Source: UBA2357 sp041916775 (GTDB lineage Bacteria > Pseudomonadota > Gammaproteobacteria > Burkholderiales > Rhodocyclaceae). From it: a DNA stretch of 64,000 nucleotides. The number at the start of each line of letters is the position of its first letter. Positions within the stretch are counted from its first letter, which is position 1. Below the pieces are notes generated by a model. That model worked only from the letters and a program-made list of their open reading frames with translations, had not been told where the DNA came from and did not search any database. The translations under genes were made by a program, and so were the position numbers. Where the stretch lies: the NCBI GenBank assembly GCA_041916775.1, contig JAYRYZ010000012.1, forward strand, positions 62,001 through 126,000, given 5' to 3'. Below, piece by piece: positions 8,488 to 15,712 of the stretch.

Positions 8488-9530
8488 TCCACCCCTGGTT
8501 GCAGTCGGACTGGAAGCGCTTGGTCGCACTCGATGCGCGCCTGCCCCATGCGCTGCTCTTCGCCGGCCCCCCGGGGCTGGGCAAGCGCGACCTCGCCAAC
8601 GCACTCGCAGCCCGCAGCCTGTGCGACGCTCCGGATGACCACGGTGAAGCCTGCGGGCAGTGTTCGGCGTGTGTCCTGCGCCTGTCGGGCAACCACCCGG
8701 ACCTGTTCCTGCTCGTGCCCGAATCCGAGCGCGAGGCGAACGAGGCGGCGGACGACGTCAAACCCGACAAATCCGACGACGCAGCGGCCAAGGCGAAGTC
8801 CACCCAGATCGTCATCGAGCAGGTGCGCGCGCTGCAGCGCGCGCTGTCCGTTACTGGCCATCAGAGCGCGCGGCGCGCGATCATCGTCGACCCTGCAGAG
8901 GGCATGAACGTCTTCACCGCCAACGCCCTGCTGAAGCTGCTGGAGGAGCCGCCCGCCGGCTGCCTCTTCATCCTCGTGTCGTCGGCGCCGCGCGCCCTGT
9001 TGCCCACCATCCGCAGCCGCTGCCAGGTGTGGTCCTTCGCCCGCCCGGCGGCTTTGGCGGCAGGGCGCGACCCTGCGCTCGCCGAACTTCTCGCGCTCTG
9101 CGGCGGCCTGCCATTGGCTGCAGAGCGCCTCGCGGCAGCGGGTGGTGCCGCGATGCTGAAGCGCTTTGTCGCCGATCTCGCGAAGCTGCCGGGCGCCGAT
9201 CCGCTCAGGCTCGCCGCCCAGTGGGAGCAGTGGCTGAAGTCCAAGGAGGCGCTCGCCGCAGGTTTCGGCATGGTGCAGCTCACTGACTGGATGCAGCGCT
9301 GGGTCACGGATGTTGCCACGCTGCGCCTCGGCGGGCAGGTGCGCTACTTTCCCACCGAGGCAGCGCGCATCGCCGCACTGGCGGCGCGCGCCAGCATCGC
9401 GCAGGTGACGACCTGCTACAATGATGTCACTGCCATCCGCCGCGTTGCGCGACACCCGCTCAACGCCCGGCTGGTGCTGGAAGACATGTTGCTGCGCTAT
9501 GTGCGCGGCATGGGTGGAAGCCGATCATGA
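8484..9530 (+). CDS. holB: DNA polymerase III subunit delta'
   Basis: The protein has 348 residues. Delta' is part of the clamp-loader complex that places the beta clamp on DNA. The N-terminal ATPase-like domain has AGPPGLGKRDLA and a zinc-module pattern of Cys residues (C-CGQCSAC). Further on are the GMNVFTANALLKLLEEPP segment and the SRCQVW sensor region, all typical. An acidic/Lys-rich loop (EREANEAADDVKPDKSDD) interrupts the ATPase domain and looks like a lineage-specific insertion. The start overlaps tmk and the stop overlaps pilZ, both by 4 nt. Confidence 0.94.
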   Translation: MIHPWLQSDWKRLVALDARLPHALLFAGPPGLGKRDLANALAARSLCDAPDDHGEACGQCSACVLRLSGNHPDLFLLVPESEREANEAADDVKPDKSDDAAAKAKSTQIVIEQVRALQRALSVTGHQSARRAIIVDPAEGMNVFTANALLKLLEEPPAGCLFILVSSAPRALLPTIRSRCQVWSFARPAALAAGRDPALAELLALCGGLPLAAERLAAAGGAAMLKRFVADLAKLPGADPLRLAAQWEQWLKSKEALAAGFGMVQLTDWMQRWVTDVATLRLGGQVRYFPTEAARIAALAARASIAQVTTCYNDVTAIRRVARHPLNARLVLEDMLLRYVRGMGGSRS

Positions 9531-9892
9531 GCGAAGTGCAGCGTCCCGCGGTGGCGCGCCCCAGCGTGCTGTCGCTGAACATCAACTCGAAGTCCGCGCT
9601 GTACGCGGCCTACATGCCGTACCTTGTGAATGGCGGGCTGTTCGTGCCGACGCCAAAGGCTTATGCGCTGGGTGACGAAGTGTTCATGCTGCTGCAGCTG
9701 ATGGATGACCCCACCAAGCATCCGGTTGCCGCCAAGGTGGTTTGGGTGACGCCCAACGGCGCGCAGGGTGCGAAGACGGTCGGTGTCGGGCTGCAGTTCA
9801 GCGCCGACGACGCCGGCAAGCTGCTGCGTGGCCGTATCGAGACCATCCTGGCCGGTCTCCTGAGCTCCAGTCGTCCGACCCATACGCTCTGA
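9527..9892 (+). CDS. pilZ: Type IV pilus assembly protein PilZ
   Basis: The protein has 121 residues, the size of the type IV pilus PilZ protein. It keeps the conserved core LYAAYMPYLVNGGLFVPTP, then LGDEVFMLLQLMDDP and KVVWVTPNGAQG. It lacks the RxxxR and D/NxSxxG motifs of c-di-GMP-binding PilZ domains, as is known for this subgroup, so it probably acts by protein contact (PilB and FimX in other species) and not by binding c-di-GMP. Position after holB with ATGA overlap is the classical location. A 70-nt gap separates it from tatD. Confidence 0.92.
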   Translation: MSEVQRPAVARPSVLSLNINSKSALYAAYMPYLVNGGLFVPTPKAYALGDEVFMLLQLMDDPTKHPVAAKVVWVTPNGAQGAKTVGVGLQFSADDAGKLLRGRIETILAGLLSSSRPTHTL

Positions 9893-9962
9893 TCGCCGCG
9901 TTCATCAATAGAGGCTGGGCCGCCGTGCCGACAGCCCGATAGCCTTCCCCCGACAGGTCCCC

Positions 9963-10736
9963 ATGTTCGTCGATTCGCATTGTCATCTTGATTTCCCCGA
10001 CCTCATCGAGCGTGAGGCGGAGGTGCTCGCCAACATGGCGGCAAACCGCGTCAGTCATGCGCTTTGCATCAGCGTCAAGCTGGAGTCCTTTCCCGCGGTC
10101 CTGGGTCTGGCCGAGCGTCATCCCGGACTGTATGCCACGGTGGGCGTGCATCCCGACAACGAGGCGGTCGAGGAGCCCGACGTCGAGCGCCTGTGTGCGC
10201 TCGCCGAGCACCCGAGGGTGGTTGGCATCGGCGAGACGGGGTTGGACTACTACTGGCACAAGGATCAGCCCGAGTGGCAGCGGGCACGCTTTCGCACCCA
10301 TATCCAGGCCGCGCGGCGCTGCAGCAAGCCGCTCATCGTCCATACTCGCGCAGCGGCCGACGACACCTTGCGCTTGATGCGGGAGGAGGGGGCCGATATG
10401 CCCGGCGGCGTGATGCATTGCTTTACCGAGAGTCGAGAGGTCGCGGCGGCGGCGCTCGATCTCGGCTTCTACATCTCTTTCTCCGGCATCGTCACGTTTC
10501 GCAACGCGGCCGAGCTGAAGGCGGTGGCACAATATGTGCCGCTGGACCGGATGCTGATCGAGACCGATGCGCCCTATCTCGCGCCCGTTCCCCACCGGGG
10601 GCGGACCAACGAGCCCGGCTGGGTTGTTCATGTCGCGGAGGAGATTGCCCGCCTGCGTGGCGAGCCGCTGGAGCGCATCTCATCTGCCACCACCGAAAAT
10701 TTCTTCAGGTTGTTCAAACATGCACACAAGAACTGA
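9963..10736 (+). CDS. tatD: TatD family metal-dependent hydrolase
   Basis: The protein has 257 residues, a normal TatD length. The TIM-barrel metallohydrolase ligands are visible: FVDSHCHLDFPD (HxH), GIGETGLDYYW (Glu), LIVHTRAA (His), GVMHCF (His) and ETDAPYLAP (Asp). TatD proteins act as 3'-5' exonucleases or DNases in vitro. The gene keeps its usual place after pilZ. Its 3' end overlaps the ankyrin gene start by 17 nt. TatD or the close paralogue YcfH is the main ambiguity; position next to holB favours the YcfH type. Confidence 0.92.
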   Translation: MFVDSHCHLDFPDLIEREAEVLANMAANRVSHALCISVKLESFPAVLGLAERHPGLYATVGVHPDNEAVEEPDVERLCALAEHPRVVGIGETGLDYYWHKDQPEWQRARFRTHIQAARRCSKPLIVHTRAAADDTLRLMREEGADMPGGVMHCFTESREVAAAALDLGFYISFSGIVTFRNAAELKAVAQYVPLDRMLIETDAPYLAPVPHRGRTNEPGWVVHVAEEIARLRGEPLERISSATTENFFRLFKHAHKN

Positions 10737-11415
10737 ATTCTCGCCCCTGCGCTGGCTGCTTGCCCTGACGGCGCTCTGCATTCTGGCCGTGGGTAGCGCA
10801 CGTGCCGACAGCTACGAGGATGCGCTGAGCTCGGCGCGCCTCGGGGATACTGCCCAGCTCGTCGATCTGCTCAAGCGCGGCATCGATCCCAACACGGTGG
10901 ATGACCAGGGCAATACGCTGCTGATCCTCGCCGCGCGCGAGGGCAACACCGAGACGGTGAAGGCCTTGCTGCCGTTCAAGCCCAAGTTGTCGCATCGCAA
11001 CCTCGCGGGCGATTCGGCGCTGATGCTCGCGACCCTGCGCGGCAGCCTCGACCTGGTGAACGTTCTCGTCGCGGCTGGTGCCGAGTTCGAGCACGACGGC
11101 TGGACGCCGCTGATCTATGCGGCCTTCGAGGGACACCTCGAACTGGTGGAGCGCTTTCTGGAACTCGGCGCCAACGTCAACGCGCTCGCTCCGAACGGCT
11201 CGAACGCGATCATGTTCGCGGCCCGTAACGGTCACATGCCCGTGGTCCGCCGCTTGCTGCAGACGCCCATCGATCTGGAACAGAAGAACGATCGCGGCTT
11301 CACGGCGGAGACCTGGGCGCTGTCGAACAAGAACACGGACATCGTCGACCTGATCAATGCCGAACGTGCAAAGCGCGGCGTGAAGCCTGGCACGATGGTC
11401 ATCGAGATCAAGTAA
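10720..11415 (+). CDS. Exported ankyrin-repeat protein
   Basis: The protein has 231 residues from ATG 10720. A signal peptide (hydrophobic residues 11-25, cleavage near ARA-DSYED) implies export to the periplasm. The rest is four to five ankyrin repeats, seen as repeating patterns such as DDQGNTLLILAAREGN, AGDSALMLATLRGS and DGWTPLIYAAFEGH. The last repeat degenerates near TAETWALSNKN. Ankyrin repeats bind other proteins; the partner is unknown. The gene overlaps tatD and is probably read from the same transcript. No enzymatic motif is present. Confidence 0.87.
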   Translation: MHTRTEFSPLRWLLALTALCILAVGSARADSYEDALSSARLGDTAQLVDLLKRGIDPNTVDDQGNTLLILAAREGNTETVKALLPFKPKLSHRNLAGDSALMLATLRGSLDLVNVLVAAGAEFEHDGWTPLIYAAFEGHLELVERFLELGANVNALAPNGSNAIMFAARNGHMPVVRRLLQTPIDLEQKNDRGFTAETWALSNKNTDIVDLINAERAKRGVKPGTMVIEIK

Positions 11416-11445
11416 GCACAGACTCCAGAAAACGCCCGGCACAGA

Positions 11446-11462
11446 TGCACCTCTGTTGTGCA
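11446..11462. promoter_or_regulatory. NtrC-like palindrome 1 upstream of gdhA
   Basis: The sequence TGCACCTCTGTTGTGCA fits the NtrC half-site pattern TGCAC-N7-GTGCA exactly. It sits inside a longer 12-bp perfect inverted repeat (11439-11450 with 11458-11469). It lies 169 nt before the gdhA start codon, an enhancer-like distance. It also could fold as a hairpin after the ankyrin gene, but no T-run follows. Confidence 0.5.
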
Positions 11463-11528
11463 TCTGTGCAAGAAGTGCTTCGAATTCCGGACAGCTCTGC
11501 TTGGTGTGCATTGTTATGGTGCGTTAAG

Positions 11529-11545
11529 AGCACTTTTCTTGTGCA
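11529..11545. promoter_or_regulatory. NtrC-like palindrome 2 upstream of gdhA
   Basis: AGCAC-N7-GTGCA, one base short of the full pattern, 83 bp centre to centre from palindrome 1 (about eight helical turns). A weak GG-N10-GC (11518-11531) overlaps it and could be a poor sigma-54 promoter. If so, this site might repress and not activate. A further inverted repeat, CACGGC-N5-GCCGTG, lies at 11579-11595. Confidence 0.4.
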
Positions 11546-11630
11546 TTTTCCTGTCTTCTGAGCGAAAATCGGTCCTCGCACGGCGCGCTGCCGTGACGTC
11601 ATCCGGTTCCTACATCATCAGAGACAGCAC

Positions 11631-12974
11631 ATGCGCTATCCCTCACTGCACGCGTTCATCGCGTCCGTCGACGCCCGCAATCCCGGGCAGCCAGAGTACA
11701 TTCAGGCCGTGGCAGAGGTCATGGAGAGCCTGTGGCCGTTCATCTCGGAGCATCCGCGTTATGCCGAGCACGGGTTGCTGGATAGGCTGGTCGAGCCGGA
11801 ACGCATCATCCAGTTCCGTGTGTCGTGGCTGGACGACGCGGGCGAGGTGCATGTCAATCGCGGTTACCGAATCCAGCACAGCTCGGCGATCGGTCCATAC
11901 AAGGGCGGCCTGCGCTTTCATCCCACCGTCAACCAGTCGGTACTGAAGTTTCTCGCCTTCGAGCAGACCTTCAAGAATGCACTCACGACGCTGCCTATGG
12001 GGGGGGGCAAGGGCGGTTCGGACTTCGACCCGAAGGGGCGCAGCCCGCGTGAGGTGATGCGCTTCTGCCAGGCCTTCATCACCGAGCTGTATCGCCACAT
12101 CGGCGCCGACACCGACGTGCCGGCGGGTGACATCGGTGTCGGCGGGCGCGAGGTCGGCTATATGGCGGGGATGATGAAAAAGCTCTCCAACAACGCCGCA
12201 TGCGTCTTCACCGGCAAGGGCCTGAGCTTCGGTGGCTCCCTGATTCGCCCCGAGGCCACAGGTTATGGCACCGTCTACTTTGCCGAGGAGATGCTGCGTC
12301 ACGCCGGTCGCAGCATGGAGGGCATGCGCGTGTCGGTGTCAGGATCGGGCAATGTCGCGCAGTACGCGATCGAGAAGGCCATGGCCTTCGGCGCGCGTGT
12401 GGTGACCTGCTCTGATTCGAGCGGTACCGTCATCGATGCGGACGGCTTCACGCCCGAGAAGCTTGCCGTGCTGATGGATATCAAGAACGTTCATTACGGC
12501 CGTGTCAGCGAATATGCCGAGAAGTTGGGGTTGCCCTTCGAGCCCGGCAAGCGCCCGTGGAGCGTACCGGTCGACGTCGCCCTGCCGTGCGCCACACAGA
12601 ACGAGCTCGACGAGAACGATGCGCGCATGCTGGTGGCGAATGGTGTGGTGTGCGTGGCCGAAGGCGCCAACATGCCGAGTACGGCCGGCGCGGTGAGTGT
12701 GTTCGAGGCCAATGACGTGTTGTATGCGCCAGGCAAGGCGAGCAATGCAGGCGGTGTCGCGACCTCCGGCCTGGAAATGAGCCAGAACGCGATGCGGCTG
12801 TCGTGGACACGCGAGGAGGTGGACGCACGCCTGCTCGAGATCATGCGTGGCATCCACGCGGTGTGCCTGAAGTACGGCACCCGTCCGGACGGACGCGTGA
12901 GCTACGCCGACGGCGCCAACATCGGCGGCTTCGTCAAGGTTGCCGAGGCGATGATCGCCCAGGGCGTGATCTGA
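11631..12974 (+). CDS. gdhA: NADP-specific glutamate dehydrogenase
   Basis: The protein has 447 residues, the length of the hexameric NADP-type enzyme that aminates 2-oxoglutarate with ammonium to glutamate. The substrate region GPYKGGLRFHP, the catalytic-Lys glycine-rich loop GGGKGGSDFDPKG, DVPAGDIGVGGREVGYM and the nucleotide-binding SGSGNVAQYA are all present. It is a main entry point for ammonium into metabolism when ammonium is plentiful. Two NtrC-like palindromes lie upstream, so control by nitrogen status is likely. Its stop abuts the stop of the convergent DUF429 gene. Confidence 0.96.
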   Translation: MRYPSLHAFIASVDARNPGQPEYIQAVAEVMESLWPFISEHPRYAEHGLLDRLVEPERIIQFRVSWLDDAGEVHVNRGYRIQHSSAIGPYKGGLRFHPTVNQSVLKFLAFEQTFKNALTTLPMGGGKGGSDFDPKGRSPREVMRFCQAFITELYRHIGADTDVPAGDIGVGGREVGYMAGMMKKLSNNAACVFTGKGLSFGGSLIRPEATGYGTVYFAEEMLRHAGRSMEGMRVSVSGSGNVAQYAIEKAMAFGARVVTCSDSSGTVIDADGFTPEKLAVLMDIKNVHYGRVSEYAEKLGLPFEPGKRPWSVPVDVALPCATQNELDENDARMLVANGVVCVAEGANMPSTAGAVSVFEANDVLYAPGKASNAGGVATSGLEMSQNAMRLSWTREEVDARLLEIMRGIHAVCLKYGTRPDGRVSYADGANIGGFVKVAEAMIAQGVI

Positions 12975-13805
12975 TCAGACGTGCGGGGCGGTCGCGATCC
13001 AGCCTTCCAGCGGGTCCATGCCCGCGGGAAGGCCGTAGTGTGGCGGCCCCGCCTGTGCACACCAGGCGGCTTGCAGCATCGCCAGCACCGCATCCAGCCG
13101 GTCACCGCCCGGGTCCTCGACGAGGCTCTCCAGATCGGCGGCGGAGCCGTTGAGTTTCAACGCGAGCGGATGCGCGCCGCTGCGAAGGGTGGCGACGAGC
13201 TGGCTACGTGTCGCGCGGCGAGCGGGCGTCTGCTTCGCGCGTTCGTCCGATTTGTAGGAATCTCTCGTGATCGCACGTGCGAGTAGACCGGGGTAGGCCT
13301 CGATCGCGATGCGCGTCGGGTCGCCTGCATGCAGGCCGGGCAGCGCGAGCCCGGCGGCGAGGAGGCGCGGCGCGCCTTCCAGAAACATCAGCCCGACAGG
13401 CGGATTGACGAGCTTGAGCGGGCTGTGTGAACCCGCCGGGCCGTCGGTGTTGCGGTGGTGGTAGCGGCGGCCGGGCGGCTGGCGCTCCCGAAGCGCATCC
13501 AGCTGTGCCCGGAAGCCGGCCTTGCCCAGCCCTGCGCAATGACGCACCAACGCCGCCCAGGTGTCGGGCCAGCCGAGCTCCTGTACCGCCCCGCGCGGCA
13601 GGCCGAAGGGCAGGTCGAAGCCGCCCACCCAAGGGCCGGGCGTCTCGAGCAGGGTCTCGAATGCGGCCCAATCGCAACAGGCGTGCAGCGCTTCCAGTTT
13701 GACGCCCGCAGCGTTCTCCGGATTCGCATCCAGCCGGCCGACGGCGACCACGATGGGTTTCGCGCGGCGCGGCGCGGAGGTGAAGTCGACACCGAGGACC
13801 TGCAT
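12975..13805 (-). CDS. DUF429 family protein
   Basis: The protein has 276 residues from the ATG at 13805, where the core motif MQVLGVDFTSAP begins; upstream reading in this frame is unconserved. GVDFTSAP, GGFDLPFGLP and the C-terminal GGDRLDAVLAMLQAAW carry acidic residues placed as in RNase H-like folds, to which DUF429 is thought to belong. Its substrate is unknown. It follows the deacetylase-family gene by only 4 nt and is the last gene of the five-gene transglutaminase/ATP-grasp operon. It may be a passenger in that operon. Confidence 0.78.
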   Translation of the reverse strand: MQVLGVDFTSAPRRAKPIVVAVGRLDANPENAAGVKLEALHACCDWAAFETLLETPGPWVGGFDLPFGLPRGAVQELGWPDTWAALVRHCAGLGKAGFRAQLDALRERQPPGRRYHHRNTDGPAGSHSPLKLVNPPVGLMFLEGAPRLLAAGLALPGLHAGDPTRIAIEAYPGLLARAITRDSYKSDERAKQTPARRATRSQLVATLRSGAHPLALKLNGSAADLESLVEDPGGDRLDAVLAMLQAAWCAQAGPPHYGLPAGMDPLEGWIATAPHV

Positions 13806-13809
13806 GCGA

Positions 13810-14733
13810 TCAGGCCGCGCGATTGCGCGCGCTGCGGTCGTTGAGGGCTGCCGCGGTGAGAATGCTGCGGGTGTGGACGGCAACCGTGTCGGCGACATTG
13901 CGCGCATAGCCGCCCGCCATCGCGAGTGCGACGGGAACCCCGGCCGAGGCGCAGCGCGACAGCACTGCGTGGTCGCGCCGTGCCAGCCCCTCGTGGCTGA
14001 GCGCGAGGCGGCCGAAGCGGTCGTCGTGGAAGGGATCAGCGCCGGCGAGGTAGATCACGAGTTGCGGGCCGAAGCCGTCGAACACCGTGTCCAGCGCTTC
14101 GGCGAGCGCGGCGAGGTAGTCGTCGTCGCCGCAACGGTCGGGGAGCTCGATATCGAGGTCGGAGCGCATCTTGCGGAAAGGGAAGTTCTTCGCCCCGTGC
14201 AGGCTGAGGGTGAAGATGTCGGGTTCGTCCGCGAGGATGGCGGCGGTACCGTCGCCCTGATGCACATCGCAATCGACTACCGCCACGCGTGCGACATGGC
14301 TTTCCTCGCGCATCGCGAGGGCGGCGATCGCGGCGTCGTTGAACACGCAGAAACCCGAACCGAAGTTTGCGTGGGCGTGATGGGTGCCGCCTGCGAGGTT
14401 GGCGGCACAGCCATCCGCCAGCGCAGAGCGGCAGGCAGCCAGGGTGGCACCTGCCGAACGGCGCGAACGCTCCACCATCTGCGGCGACCATGGAAAACCG
14501 ATGCGCCGCTCCTCGGCCGGGTCGAGCTCACCGGCGACCACGCGTTGCAGGTAGTCGGGGTGGTGTGCGCGCAGGATCTCGGCATCGCTCGCCGCCGCGG
14601 GCACAAGGAAATCACTGTCGGCGAAGCGGCCGCATGCGCGCAGGTTCTCGCGCAGCAACCGATACTTCTCCATCGGGAAGCGATGGTTCTCCGGCAGCGG
14701 CAAGACGAATTCGTCGGCGTAATAGAGCTTCAC
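13810..14733 (-). CDS. Histone deacetylase / AcuC family hydrolase
   Basis: The protein has 307 residues. The zinc-hydrolase motifs are complete: GTHHAHANFGSGFCVFND (tandem His), VVDCDVHQGDGT (DxH metal ligands), LAGADPFHDDRFG (second Asp) and MAGGYARN. In bacteria this family deacetylates polyamines, acetyl-CoA synthetase or other amides. Here it follows the transglutaminase genes, so the substrate may be an amide made or exposed by that pathway; that is inference. It lies 19 nt downstream of the small transglutaminase gene. Confidence 0.9.
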   Translation of the reverse strand: MKLYYADEFVLPLPENHRFPMEKYRLLRENLRACGRFADSDFLVPAAASDAEILRAHHPDYLQRVVAGELDPAEERRIGFPWSPQMVERSRRSAGATLAACRSALADGCAANLAGGTHHAHANFGSGFCVFNDAAIAALAMREESHVARVAVVDCDVHQGDGTAAILADEPDIFTLSLHGAKNFPFRKMRSDLDIELPDRCGDDDYLAALAEALDTVFDGFGPQLVIYLAGADPFHDDRFGRLALSHEGLARRDHAVLSRCASAGVPVALAMAGGYARNVADTVAVHTRSILTAAALNDRSARNRAA

Positions 14734-14752
14734 GTATCGCCCGGAGCTACAC

Positions 14753-15712
14753 TCAGGTGCCCGTCGCGCGCAGGTCGAGCGCAGGGAGTTCAGCGTCGGT
14801 GTAGAGCTCAGTGAACTCTTCCTCCGGCACCACGGTGACGGCGATCACAGGCTCGTGGGCGCCGCCGCCGATGATCACGCCGCGCATCGGTGAGATGTCG
14901 CTGAAGTCACGCCCCCAGCCGATGGTGATGTGCTCCAGGTTGGGCTGGATCGCGTTGGTCGGGTCGAACTCCACCCAGCCGGCGCCCGGGCAATACACCG
15001 CCACCCAGGCGTGGGTGGCGTCGGCGCCAATGAGGCGCTTTTTGCCTGCGGGTGGGCGGGTGAGGATGTATCCGCTCATGTAGCGCGCAGCCAAGCCGAT
15101 CGAGCGCAGGCACGAGATCATGAAGTGAGCGAAATCCTGACACACGCCGCGCTTCTTCTCGAACACCTGGGTCACCGGGGTGGTCGTGTCGGTGGCCTGC
15201 GGATCGAATTTGAACTCGCTGAAGATGCGCCGCATCAGCCTGTCGGTGCCGACCAGAAGCGGCGTTCCCGGGGTGAAATCCTTCAGCGCGTAGTCGGCGA
15301 AATCCCTCTTGATCCGTACATGCCCGGACTCGAAGCGGAAGCGGCTCGCCTCCAGCGATTCGGCCGTCACCATTTGCCCAGCCTGGTAGAGCAGGCCGTC
15401 GCGCACCGACTCCCAGGGCGGCGACTCTTCCAGCGCTTGGGCAGGACGCGGCGTGAGCTCGACCCACGCCTCGGAGCGCACCAGCAGCGCATCGTGCTCG
15501 ACCTCGAAATGGACCGCACGCACTGCATTGCCGAAGGCGTCGATGAAGTCGCGGTTTCGCTGCGGCTCGGGGCTGATCTCGACATGTGTCGCAATGCACT
15601 GCTGCCATGGCAGTTCGCGCAGCTCCAGGCGCAGGAGCTGGTGCGACTCGCCCACCGGTTGGTCGTAGTGGTAATGCGTGTCGTGGCGGATGTGATAGCG
15701 AATCGTGCTCAT
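14753..15712 (-). CDS. Transglutaminase-like cysteine protease-fold protein
   Basis: The protein has 319 residues. An N-terminal Bact_transglu_N beta domain (HYHYDQPVGESHQLLRL) precedes a transglutaminase core with the catalytic triad visible: Cys in KRGVCQDFAHFM, His in THAWVAVY and Asp in GWVEFDPTNA. No signal peptide is seen, so it is probably cytoplasmic. In many bacteria such a gene sits with alpha-E and circularly permuted ATP-grasp genes, as here, where peptide or amide bond formation and cleavage is predicted. It overlaps the fused ATP-grasp/alpha-E gene by 4 nt. Confidence 0.9.
   Translation of the reverse strand: MSTIRYHIRHDTHYHYDQPVGESHQLLRLELRELPWQQCIATHVEISPEPQRNRDFIDAFGNAVRAVHFEVEHDALLVRSEAWVELTPRPAQALEESPPWESVRDGLLYQAGQMVTAESLEASRFRFESGHVRIKRDFADYALKDFTPGTPLLVGTDRLMRRIFSEFKFDPQATDTTTPVTQVFEKKRGVCQDFAHFMISCLRSIGLAARYMSGYILTRPPAGKKRLIGADATHAWVAVYCPGAGWVEFDPTNAIQPNLEHITIGWGRDFSDISPMRGVIIGGGAHEPVIAVTVVPEEEFTELYTDAELPALDLRATGT

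Noticed and set aside
11439..11469. Hairpin after the ankyrin gene as a rho-independent terminator
   Set aside because: The stem is good but no T-run follows, and its centre fits an NtrC site better. A dual role is not excluded.
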